20,645 nt of DNA from a virus. Position 1 is the stretch's first letter. Each line of letters opens with the position of its first letter. Where the stretch lies: positions 1 through 20,645 of the IMG/VR virus record IMGVR_UViG_3300042892_001735. One strand, written 5' to 3'. Shown piece after piece: positions 1 to 8,931 of the stretch. The notes under the pieces are model-generated. The model was not told the DNA's origin. It worked only from the letters and a program-made list of their open reading frames with translations, and ran no database searches. A program made the position numbers and the translations under genes.

Positions 1-1
1 T

Positions 2-3000
2 GACAAACTCAGCAGATCTATTGGTACTAGTATTGTATTAAATGAAGAATGGGCGTTCCGTGTAGGACAACTAGGCGGTGTTGATCAACTAACCGAAATT
101 GAAATTCAATTAATTAAAAAAGATTTAACATTAAATCCTCAGTCAATATTAATAACTGATTCGAAGCCCGAGTCAACAGCCGATCAAATTTACAGAATTG
201 TTAGATCTGATTTTACTGTTGAGCCTCTGCCATATACTTCAGGTATAAATCCCGTATCACAAGATCTATTACCAATCAAGACAGCAGGATATGTAAAAAC
301 CAATCACGTTAATCGGACCATTAAAGATAAACTAGCACTAGGTTCTCTCGACATAACCGAATTCCAAGAAAACGATCATGTATGGTTAACCTTTAATAAC
401 GGATCATGGACAGTATTAAGATTTAATGAGTCGATGAATTTAGCAGTAACTGATGCTGTAAGAACAGACGACACAGTATTGTTAACTTTAACAAGAAGAC
501 ATGATCTACAAATAGATGATTATGTTGGCTTAAAAATTGTTAATCTCACAGGATTCTTTAAAATAATAGAAACTGATGTGAATACAATAACTGTAGAATC
601 TACAGCTACATCGGATCCGGAGATTGATCCTAGCTCTTTTTCTAACGTTTATCTTTTCACTAACAGCAGATTTTCTAATTACGCAGACATAGATCCTAGC
701 CACATGGCTTTGTTGAAATCTGGTTCTAAATTATGGATTGATGTAAATGAAGATGGAAATTGGGAAGTTGTAGAAAAGAACAAACAGTATTCATACAAGT
801 CAATTACAGACTTTGGAGTATCTACGCCAAGCGGGACAGGACACAAAGTAATATATGATGACAATTTAAAACAATCGTTAGTAAGCATACCAGGCGCCGG
901 CTATGTTATATCTTACACAGAAGCCCCATCTCAACTATCCTTAAAACAGATTATCGCACCACCTACCGGATTTGAATCTAATGTATTGGGATCGTTTGGT
1001 AATGACATGGCTGTTAGTCCCGACAGCAGATGGTTGATAGTTGGATCTCCAGGTGCTACTGCTGCAAGTAATTACAAAGGTAATTTTAATGTAAGTGCAA
1101 GTTATCTTGCAGATGACATTGTCCTCTATGCTGGAAAACTATGGAAAGCGTTAACTGACAATACCGGTGATGGTAGTACTATTGATCTAGATTCCAATGA
1201 TTGGGAACCGGCAGTCATTCTTTCTCCTTCTACAACTGGAAGGCATCCAGGGTATACTGGACAGGGTATGATATCGATTTATGAATACTCTAATCAGCAA
1301 TGGGAATTGAGAAATTCGTTTGTAAGCCCTAGACCAGAAAATGGCGAAAACTTTGGATCTAAAATCTCCATTGGTGTAAGCAGTGGCATATATTATATGG
1401 CTGTTTCGGCTCCAGGGTCTTTAGACAACCGAGGTCGAGTATACCTGTATACATATGACGGCAGTGAATGGAAACATTTAGAAAATTCAAATTATGCAGG
1501 AATTTATGATCAGACCGGCGATACATATTATCCAGAAGGATCTATAGTATGGCATAATGGAAATCTTTGGCAATCTCTACAAGACTCTAGTGGGGACGGC
1601 AGTACTATAACTGTTGAATCTGCCGGGTGGAGAAAGATAGATCCAGTATCTACACAAACATCGTTGCCTACAAACGTGGCGTTGGATGATGATGGATCTA
1701 CACTAGCATTAGGTATGCTCAGCGAAACACAGTTGGCCGAATTAATCAAGCAGGACGATTTGTTTGGATCCAGCATGGCAATGAGTCGAGATGGCAGCAT
1801 ATTAGCTATCGGATCGCCTAACAGTGACGGACAATATTTTGAAAATTACAGAGGTGTGTGGAGACCGGATATTGAATACATTGAAGGCGATGTTGTTAAA
1901 TTTGAAGATGTGTATCACAGACTAGTTGATAGCAGAATTGATCAAGCAGTTGACTCTACAATTAGAAGTTTCAACGAAGAGCCAGTTGGGCTTCCTTGGG
2001 AAAATGTGGGTGATAGTTCTGCAGAATCTTCAGGAAAAGTTTACATATATCAAAGAAATTCTTATGGTTTCTATGATTTATCGCAGACTATAAATTCAGA
2101 AGCCATGCCATATATTAATGATCTCGAGTCTGGCGAAACATACATAAGTTCTGGAGATCAGTTAGGTTGGGCATTGGATTTAGATTACAGCGGTACAACT
2201 TTAGTAATAGCAAGTCCTAAAGCAGATGTTAATTTTCAAAATCAGGGATCAGTTTATGTTCTTAAAACAGACGGATATGCGCCTGTTGAATATAGACTAA
2301 AACAAAGACTTGAAAGTTTTGAACAATATCCTAACGAGTACTTTGGACAAAGTGTTGTAATCAGTCCAGATACTTCTAAGATAATTGTCGGCGCTAAAAA
2401 TTCTCCGTATGTTTCTTTCACTAGAATTGATTCTACACAAGGCACCTCGTTCGATCAAGGTAAAACAAAATTCTCTGATAGAAAAGGATCTAGCGGATCT
2501 GCTTACATATTTGAAAGAAAATCAGATATATATTTCTTATCCGAAAAACTAGAAGCTGAGTTTTCTCCTTTTGAATCTTTTGGATACAGCATAGATTGTA
2601 GCAATTCTGCGATACTAGTAGGATCTCCTGACTATATTTCACCAGCGCCACATTTGGCAATACTATCATATGACGGTCCAAAAACCGGAATCGCTCGACT
2701 ATTCAAGAAAGATCCGTCGTTGAATTCTTTAGAACTTTTATCGGTTCAGGAACCGATAGTTGATATCGCTAAGATCAAAAGCATTGCTCTATATGACAAT
2801 GTCAATAATAGAAAAATACAAGATGTTGATTACATAGATAATGCTAAATTAAAAATTCTTAATATTGCAGAACAAGAACTTAAATTTAAAACAGTTTATG
2901 ATCCCGCAGTATACTCAATTGGCACAGATGCAGTTGTTGTGGATCCTAGAACAGCTTGGGCAGAAAAGAATGTCGGAGCTCTGTGGTGGAATCTATCAAC

Positions 3001-6000
3001 AGCAAAATGGAAATATTACGAACAAGGTGATCTATCATACAGAGTCGGCCATTGGAATTCTTTAGCAGAAGGTGCGAGCATAGATATCTACGAATGGGTA
3101 GAATCATTATTGCTTCCATCTGAATGGGCATCGGTAGCAGACACCAACGAAGGATTAGCCGAAGGAATCAGCGGCCAACCTTTATATCCTAACAACGATG
3201 TTTACACAGTTAAGGAATTATATAGCTCAGCTACAGGATTAGCTACCGGTACATTATATTACTACTGGGTTAAGAATAAGGTAAATCCTCCGGAAGGTAT
3301 GGCTAGTAGAAGAATTTCTGCTGCATCTGTTTCTTCTTATATAAGCAATCCTGGAGGCTCTGGAGTCGCATTTATATCTCTCTTAGGAGCAGATAAATTT
3401 TTAGCATATAATTTTAATTCAGTGATCTCTACAGATACTGCATTAATAAACATTCAGTATCACAAAAATAATAAAAATTTAAATCCTATTCACAACGAAT
3501 ATCAATTGTTGACCGAAGGGGTTGAGGATAGTCTTCCTTCTCTAAAATTAGAAAACAAATGGATTGACAGTTTGGTCGGAACTGATGTGGCTGGTAATAG
3601 AGTACCCGATCCTGCATTGCCAGCTAAACAAGCACACGGTGTAAATTATCGACCAAGACAAGGTATGTTTATTAACAGGATTCCTGTTCTTAAAACAGTG
3701 ATCGAAAATACTAATACCATACTGCAAAAGGAACCATTTGCAGATATTATTGATTTTACTAATTTAAATCTAGCAGACGAAGTTCCGTCTTCTGAATTAA
3801 ATCTCTACGATATCGAAATAGATACCTACATTGATTTAGAGAATGTTGGTACAGCAAGAACAAGAAAAGCAGTATTAAGAGCCAACATTGTTGATGGTTC
3901 AATTGATACTATTGATGTGCTAGTTTCTGGATTTGGATATAAGAAAATTCCTCCAGTGATAATTGACGGAAACGGAATTGGAGCAAAAGCTGAAGTTTCT
4001 ATAGATAGCCAAGGCAGAGTTATATCTGCAACAGTGTTGGCTAGAGGAAGAAAATATAGTTCTGCTCTAGCATCAATTAGAAACTTTTCAGTATTGGTCA
4101 AAAGTGATTCCACTTTAGACAATAATTGGAGTATCTATTCTTGGGATGACGAGCGTCAAGTTTTTTACAGAAGTCAATCGCAATCGTTTGATACTAAAAA
4201 ATACTGGTATAAAACTCATTGGTGGAAAACCGGGTACAGCGATAAGTCTCGAATAATTAAAGAAATTATCAGTGTTTACCAAGAACCCACAGTCTCGGTA
4301 TCTATTGGAGATCGATTGCGTATAAAAGAATATTCAAACGGCGGATGGGCAGTCTTTGAAAAGGTAGCAAACACCGGTGAGTTCCTAGATAGATATACGA
4401 TGGTTGGTAGAGAGCTAGGTACTATACAGTTAAATGCTTCTTTATATAATACTGCATTATCCGGAATAGGTTTTGATAATGACAATTCGTTTGATTTAAA
4501 TTCATACGATTTAGAAAATTCTAAAGAATTAAGAAATATATTAAAGGCAGTTAAGGAAGATATCTTCATAGGCAACTATGCAGTTGAATGGAATGGATTG
4601 TTCTTTTCATCTATTAGATATGTATTCACTGAACAGCAATACGTTGACTGGGCATTTAAAACCAGCTTCTTAAATGCAATACACAATGTTGGAGATCTAA
4701 GTCATCCAACAGTGAATTATAAGAATGACAATCTATCCAGCTTCCAAGATTATATAAACGAAGTAAAACCATATAGAACAACAATCAGAGAATATGTAAG
4801 TAGGTATGATTCTTTAGATAATTCAAACACAGCAGTAGCTGACTTTGACCTGCCGCCGACATACTCTACTACTGAAGGTAAAATTGTAACTATACAAAGC
4901 AACAGCGGAGAGTTATCACAATATCCGTGGAAGTGGTGGGCAGATAATAACGGGTATTCGGTAGTAGCTATTGAAATTGCTGATGCCGGAGCCGATTATA
5001 GAGAGCCGCCGAGGGTGGTAATTACTGGATCAGGAACTGGCGCCACAGCACAGGCTTATATTTCTAATGGAGCTGTTTCTGGAATTAGGATGATTACCAC
5101 AGGTACTGGATATAGTTCGGCTCCGATAGTTTCGTTGGTAGGCGGAAATGGTGCTAGTACATCAATAGCTAGAGCGGTGGCGATTTTAGGTGATTCAAAA
5201 GTTCGAACTTTTGATCTTGCAATTAAATTTGACAGGATCACAAAAGATGGATTGTACACAAAATTTTTACAAACTGAGCCGACAATTACATCTACAGGTG
5301 AAACAGCAGTATTTGATCTCTCTTATGCTCCTACTAGAGATAAGAGTAAAATTACCATCTTAAGAAATAATCAATTGGTGTTGCGAAATGAATACGATAT
5401 CAATCTTTACAAATCTTCAACAGATACATATGGATTATTAAAAGGCAAACTAATTTTTAAATTGCCTCCCGCAAAAGATGATATTATTAACATTGTCTAC
5501 GAAAAAAATGACGATCTATTAGATGCAGTTAATAGAATACAAAAATATTATGCACCTCAGAGCGGAATGAAAGGCAACGAGTTAGGCCAGTTAATGACCG
5601 GTATAGATTTTGGTGGAGTTCAAATACAAGGAACAACATTTGAAGTAACTGGTGGATGGGATGCATTGCCTTGGTTCACTGACAATTGGGACAGTGTGGA
5701 AAGTTCTGCAGATTACTATGTTGTTTGCGATGGTAGTACAGAAGAAATAACATTGCCTTTCATACCGTTATCCGGACAGGAAATAACAATTTACATACGC
5801 AGAGTAGGTGAAGCGATTCCTCGAGATATCGAAAACCTACAATATACACAAGAAACTCCTGCGCCAGCAACTGTGAGAATTGACGATCCGAACTATTCTG
5901 ACAATTGGGATAGTACTAGTGCTGTAAACCCAGCAGCTCAGATGCCAACATTTGTGGGAGACGGATCAACCATTGTTGTAGAAATTGGAAGATATATTAA

Positions 6001-8266
6001 TACCCTCCCAGGCGATATATTGATATTCCGTCCTATCGAAAGCGATGGATCTGTAACAATAACCGATCCTAATCTAGTAGATACAAATCTCAGCGGCGGT
6101 ACGTTAAGTGCTATGAGCGGAGCATATTCCACAGCTACTGGACTATCCTCACAAGATATCTCTATAGATGGCGATAAATTTATCAGTCCGGATCAAGTGC
6201 CTGCACCAGAAGAAAATATTCCTGGACAAGTATTAGATAGTGTAAGCATCAAAGTATATAACAATACTCCTAGTGGTGCTGCTCCAATACTTACAAACAT
6301 TATAATTTCTAATGGCCAGGTAAAAAACTTTGACATCGGAACAAATATTATTAAATCGTCATCAGTTATAGTGTACGTTGATAAACAACAACGAGTACTA
6401 GGCAGCGGACCCGACGATTACTCTATTAATTTTTATACAAATCAAATTGAATTTGTAAATGCTCCGATAGAAAATTCTATAATCGAATTAATCTCAATTG
6501 GATTAGGAGGTTTAGAAATTTTAGATTACCAGGAATTTACAGCAGACGGAGACACTGACTTATTTTTAACAAATGCAAACTACGAGTCCACTAGCACAAT
6601 ATTAGTTACTGTTAACGGAAATGAGACAAATGTTGGATTTGAGGACAGCACAGACGTTGTTGACACTCCTGGAAAAACTCTGGTTAGATTTGGAACTAAG
6701 CCTATTTTTGCAGACAAGATCAAAATAGTATGTCTCGGAGCAAGTGCAGACGTAGACAGTTCCGAACTAGCAGTTGTTCGAATTAATCAACAGACTATCT
6801 ACCATGACGGATCAACAGTAAGTTATGATCTTGATAATTTTGTAAATTTAGAAAGAGCAGCAGCTATATCTTCTATGATAGTAGAAGTTAATGATAGAGC
6901 TCTAAAAAGCGTAGATACCACATATGTTATCTACGACGGAATTACTAGTCAGTTTACATTAGGAACAGACCCAGTTGAATCGGCAGGCGCAATCTTAGTC
7001 AGCAATATCAAAGTGTTTATTAACGATGAGTTAAAAACATTTATTCAAGACTATAATTATGATGGAACGACTAAGTCTTTATCAATAAACGAATCAATAC
7101 TATCAGTTGGCGATATTATCAAGATCGAAAATGATTTTAGGGCAGAATATTCTATATCCGGAAGCAACATCATTATTGCAGATTCGATATTATCTACTTT
7201 ACAAAAGAACGACGACAGCACATTAAAAGATAAGATTAAAGTAACATGGTTCAGCGAATATCCTTCAATGAACTTGGTGTCAGACGAGTATGTTGGTGGA
7301 AAAGTCCAATACCAATTAGCACATGTTCCGTTGGGAGTTGAATACGTATGGGTATATAAAAATGGTGTTAGATTAACTCAAGATCAGGATTATTACGTTT
7401 CCTTATTGCGAGGAGTGATTTATTTAACATCACCCTCTACAGAAAATGATCTGATAAAAATAATATTATTTGGATCTAATACATTTAAGCTACCTAGCGC
7501 TTTTGAAATTCACAAAGATATGTTGAATATCTATCATTTCAAACGATATTCTAAGGGCACTGTAAAACTAGCCACTACGTTAAATTACTATGATCAAACA
7601 ATAACAGTTGACAACGGAGATGTGTTAGGTGAGCCAATATCTTCTAAAAACATTCCAGGGGTTGTACAAATCAATGGGGAAAAGATAGAATACATGGTAA
7701 AGGTCGGAAATACATTGAGCCAATTAAGAAGAGGCAGTTTTGGAACACCAATCGCAGAGTCATACTCTGCAGGTAATTATGTAGTCGACATCGGAACTCA
7801 TGAAACTATTCCGTACAATGAAACCCAAGAAAGAGAAGATTTCGTCAGCGACGGAAGCTCTACTATAATCGGTCCGTTGAGTTTTGTACCAATTAAAGCT
7901 ACTAGAAATTCGTGGGAACGTGTTTCGATTCCAGAATCGTATGGACCATGCGATCAGATAGAGGTATTTGTTGCAGGACGTCGATTGAGGAAAAATCCAA
8001 TTGATCTATATAACGAGGATTCTGGAGCTAGCAGCCCTGCCGCAGATATTACATCAGAAGCAGAATTTGCAGTTGACGGAACAACTTCGTACTTTAGACT
8101 AACTTCGGCAGTTCCGGCAGGAACTAGAATATCTGTTATTAGAAAAACAGGAAAAACATGGTATGAAAGATCGGAGACAACCGCCAGCAGAGGCATTACA
8201 CTGCTGGAAAATGACACACCGATTGCTAATTTCATAGCACAAAAGACAACGAAACTACCAGAATAA
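2..8266 (+). CDS. Giant virion structural protein (baseplate/tail-associated), 5' partial
   Basis: The frame that contains the first ATG at 434 is open back to base 2, so the true start is upstream; 2754 codons are visible (numbered here from base 2). Codons about 330-910 hold at least six FG-GAP-like blades (FGNDMAVSPDS, FGSKISI, FGSSMAMSRDGS, LGWALDLDYSG, FGQSVVISPDT, FGYSIDCS, each followed by a GSP or ASP turn and GxVYIY-like strands), which suggests a beta-propeller. Three CBM5/12-like inserts interrupt it (nt 1085-1215, 1500-1650, 1839-2015). Next come a YYYWVKNK block (nt 3250-3800), two G-x-GY/PPxV repeat units (nt 3805-4075 and 4960-5190), a VKPYRTTIREYVSRY segment (about nt 4760-4815), DNWDS blocks, and repeated beta-modules with VNG/KNGVRL and DYY strands. 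Near the end lies an INGEKIEY...LRRGSFGT block. From memory this block order matches giant structural proteins of T4-like cyanophages and pelagic myoviruses. A location at the baseplate or tail periphery, perhaps in a gp7- or gp10-like role, is inference. I see no enzyme motif. Confidence 0.85.
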   Translation, partial: DKLSRSIGTSIVLNEEWAFRVGQLGGVDQLTEIEIQLIKKDLTLNPQSILITDSKPESTADQIYRIVRSDFTVEPLPYTSGINPVSQDLLPIKTAGYVKTNHVNRTIKDKLALGSLDITEFQENDHVWLTFNNGSWTVLRFNESMNLAVTDAVRTDDTVLLTLTRRHDLQIDDYVGLKIVNLTGFFKIIETDVNTITVESTATSDPEIDPSSFSNVYLFTNSRFSNYADIDPSHMALLKSGSKLWIDVNEDGNWEVVEKNKQYSYKSITDFGVSTPSGTGHKVIYDDNLKQSLVSIPGAGYVISYTEAPSQLSLKQIIAPPTGFESNVLGSFGNDMAVSPDSRWLIVGSPGATAASNYKGNFNVSASYLADDIVLYAGKLWKALTDNTGDGSTIDLDSNDWEPAVILSPSTTGRHPGYTGQGMISIYEYSNQQWELRNSFVSPRPENGENFGSKISIGVSSGIYYMAVSAPGSLDNRGRVYLYTYDGSEWKHLENSNYAGIYDQTGDTYYPEGSIVWHNGNLWQSLQDSSGDGSTITVESAGWRKIDPVSTQTSLPTNVALDDDGSTLALGMLSETQLAELIKQDDLFGSSMAMSRDGSILAIGSPNSDGQYFENYRGVWRPDIEYIEGDVVKFEDVYHRLVDSRIDQAVDSTIRSFNEEPVGLPWENVGDSSAESSGKVYIYQRNSYGFYDLSQTINSEAMPYINDLESGETYISSGDQLGWALDLDYSGTTLVIASPKADVNFQNQGSVYVLKTDGYAPVEYRLKQRLESFEQYPNEYFGQSVVISPDTSKIIVGAKNSPYVSFTRIDSTQGTSFDQGKTKFSDRKGSSGSAYIFERKSDIYFLSEKLEAEFSPFESFGYSIDCSNSAILVGSPDYISPAPHLAILSYDGPKTGIARLFKKDPSLNSLELLSVQEPIVDIAKIKSIALYDNVNNRKIQDVDYIDNAKLKILNIAEQELKFKTVYDPAVYSIGTDAVVVDPRTAWAEKNVGALWWNLSTAKWKYYEQGDLSYRVGHWNSLAEGASIDIYEWVESLLLPSEWASVADTNEGLAEGISGQPLYPNNDVYTVKELYSSATGLATGTLYYYWVKNKVNPPEGMASRRISAASVSSYISNPGGSGVAFISLLGADKFLAYNFNSVISTDTALINIQYHKNNKNLNPIHNEYQLLTEGVEDSLPSLKLENKWIDSLVGTDVAGNRVPDPALPAKQAHGVNYRPRQGMFINRIPVLKTVIENTNTILQKEPFADIIDFTNLNLADEVPSSELNLYDIEIDTYIDLENVGTARTRKAVLRANIVDGSIDTIDVLVSGFGYKKIPPVIIDGNGIGAKAEVSIDSQGRVISATVLARGRKYSSALASIRNFSVLVKSDSTLDNNWSIYSWDDERQVFYRSQSQSFDTKKYWYKTHWWKTGYSDKSRIIKEIISVYQEPTVSVSIGDRLRIKEYSNGGWAVFEKVANTGEFLDRYTMVGRELGTIQLNASLYNTALSGIGFDNDNSFDLNSYDLENSKELRNILKAVKEDIFIGNYAVEWNGLFFSSIRYVFTEQQYVDWAFKTSFLNAIHNVGDLSHPTVNYKNDNLSSFQDYINEVKPYRTTIREYVSRYDSLDNSNTAVADFDLPPTYSTTEGKIVTIQSNSGELSQYPWKWWADNNGYSVVAIEIADAGADYREPPRVVITGSGTGATAQAYISNGAVSGIRMITTGTGYSSAPIVSLVGGNGASTSIARAVAILGDSKVRTFDLAIKFDRITKDGLYTKFLQTEPTITSTGETAVFDLSYAPTRDKSKITILRNNQLVLRNEYDINLYKSSTDTYGLLKGKLIFKLPPAKDDIINIVYEKNDDLLDAVNRIQKYYAPQSGMKGNELGQLMTGIDFGGVQIQGTTFEVTGGWDALPWFTDNWDSVESSADYYVVCDGSTEEITLPFIPLSGQEITIYIRRVGEAIPRDIENLQYTQETPAPATVRIDDPNYSDNWDSTSAVNPAAQMPTFVGDGSTIVVEIGRYINTLPGDILIFRPIESDGSVTITDPNLVDTNLSGGTLSAMSGAYSTATGLSSQDISIDGDKFISPDQVPAPEENIPGQVLDSVSIKVYNNTPSGAAPILTNIIISNGQVKNFDIGTNIIKSSSVIVYVDKQQRVLGSGPDDYSINFYTNQIEFVNAPIENSIIELISIGLGGLEILDYQEFTADGDTDLFLTNANYESTSTILVTVNGNETNVGFEDSTDVVDTPGKTLVRFGTKPIFADKIKIVCLGASADVDSSELAVVRINQQTIYHDGSTVSYDLDNFVNLERAAAISSMIVEVNDRALKSVDTTYVIYDGITSQFTLGTDPVESAGAILVSNIKVFINDELKTFIQDYNYDGTTKSLSINESILSVGDIIKIENDFRAEYSISGSNIIIADSILSTLQKNDDSTLKDKIKVTWFSEYPSMNLVSDEYVGGKVQYQLAHVPLGVEYVWVYKNGVRLTQDQDYYVSLLRGVIYLTSPSTENDLIKIILFGSNTFKLPSAFEIHKDMLNIYHFKRYSKGTVKLATTLNYYDQTITVDNGDVLGEPISSKNIPGVVQINGEKIEYMVKVGNTLSQLRRGSFGTPIAESYSAGNYVVDIGTHETIPYNETQEREDFVSDGSSTIIGPLSFVPIKATRNSWERVSIPESYGPCDQIEVFVAGRRLRKNPIDLYNEDSGASSPAADITSEAEFAVDGTTSYFRLTSAVPAGTRISVIRKTGKTWYERSETTASRGITLLENDTPIANFIAQKTTKLPE
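2739..2758. repeat. Short inverted repeat inside the giant gene
   Basis: Nine-base arms TATCGGTTC (2739-2747) and GAACCGATA (2750-2758) are exact reverse complements separated by AG. The element lies in the coding sequence just after the last propeller blade (codons for LSVQEPIV). With short loops allowed, about one such 9-base dyad is expected by chance in 20 kb, so a function is not implied. Confidence 0.5.
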
Positions 8267-8269
8267 ATA
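8262..8269 (+). promoter_or_regulatory. T4-type late promoter (NATAAATA) ahead of the fibre cluster
   Basis: AATAAATA overlaps the stop codon of the giant gene. NATAAATA is the accepted late-promoter form in T4-like cyanophages (T4 itself uses TATAAATA, read by the gp55 late sigma factor). The 11 bases GAATAAATACA recur exactly at 15509-15519 ahead of another gene. The motif ends 26 bases before the ATG at 8296, close to the 23- and 27-base spacing of the other two copies in this window. Transcription is predicted to begin near 8275 and to cover 8296-15505. Confidence 0.7.
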
Positions 8270-8285
8270 CACATATGGAATCACA

Positions 8286-8290
8286 AGAGA
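8286..8290 (+). promoter_or_regulatory. Weak Shine-Dalgarno AGAGA that favours the 8296 start
   Basis: AGAGA lies 5 bases before the ATG at 8296. No Shine-Dalgarno-like sequence precedes the upstream in-frame ATG at 8275. If the late promoter at 8262 is used, the mRNA would begin at about 8275, leaving that first ATG with no leader. Confidence 0.4.
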
Positions 8291-8295
8291 CTAAC

Positions 8296-8928
8296 ATGCC
8301 AGAAAACAAAGATCATAATACTAGACCAAATGAAACAGGTGGCTTTCATTTCGAGGGCCATATTAAAATTTGGTATCCAGAAACTGGAGAAATTGCCGTT
8401 GATAAGAGAAACGCCATTCACTATGAAAACATGAGTGTTGCTATGGTACAGAGTTTGAGTAATCAAGGACAAGGTACAGTCTATCAAATGGTATTCGGAA
8501 CCGGCGGAACTATTGTAGATCCCACAGGATTAATTACATATCTTACTCCGAATACTGTAGGTATTAATACCAGTTTGTATAACCAAACATACACAAAGGT
8601 AGTGGATCAGAATGCCGCAGCAAATGCTGATCCTGTTAGAAACAAAATGGAAGTCCGACATATAAGTGGTGCTACTTACAGCGATATCTTAATCAGCTGT
8701 TTATTAGATTATGGCGAACCTATCGATCAAGAAGCATTTGATAATTCTGCAGACCTTAGCGGAAATTTTGTGTTTGACGAGCTAGGATTAAAAAGCTATA
8801 ACCCGTCGGGCGAAGGAAAATTGCTTACACACGTTATTTTCCATCCTGTACAAAAAAGTCTAAACAGATTATTACAGATCGATTATACGATTCGTGTACA
8901 GAGCTTAACTGGTTTCACAGAGGTATAA
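8296..8928 (+). CDS. Conserved marine T4-like phage structural protein, function unknown
   Basis: The protein has 210 residues from MPENKDHN. An in-frame ATG at 8275 would add seven residues. I prefer 8296 because AGAGA precedes it and because the distance from the late promoter then matches the other promoters in the window. The sequence FHFEGHIKIWYPETGEI, followed by VDKRNAIHYENMSVAMVQSL, YLTPNTVG, NKMEVRHISGATYSDI, FDELGLKS and LTHVIFHPVQKSLNR, fits, from memory, a family found beside tail-fibre genes in T4-like cyanophages and pelagic myoviruses. It is rich in predicted beta strands and has no signal peptide, membrane segment or catalytic motif. Its position between the giant protein and the fibre array suggests a baseplate or fibre-attachment part, but that is inference from context. 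The next gene starts three bases after its stop. Confidence 0.75.
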   Translation: MPENKDHNTRPNETGGFHFEGHIKIWYPETGEIAVDKRNAIHYENMSVAMVQSLSNQGQGTVYQMVFGTGGTIVDPTGLITYLTPNTVGINTSLYNQTYTKVVDQNAAANADPVRNKMEVRHISGATYSDILISCLLDYGEPIDQEAFDNSADLSGNFVFDELGLKSYNPSGEGKLLTHVIFHPVQKSLNRLLQIDYTIRVQSLTGFTEV

Positions 8929-8931
8929 TAG

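Noticed and set aside
434-436. ATG at 434 as the start of the giant protein
   Set aside because: The frame is open upstream to base 2 with protein-like content and there is no convincing Shine-Dalgarno sequence before 434.
2865-3065. 66-codon + strand open frame in another frame within the giant gene
   Set aside because: It overlaps continuous coding sequence with family-like content, has no ribosome binding site and shows no protein-like motif.
8924-8929. TATAAT, a perfect bacterial -10 box just before fibre A
   Set aside because: The -35 position (near 8901-8906, GAGCTT) does not fit, and TATAAT is common in AT-rich DNA. A late promoter lies upstream at 8262.
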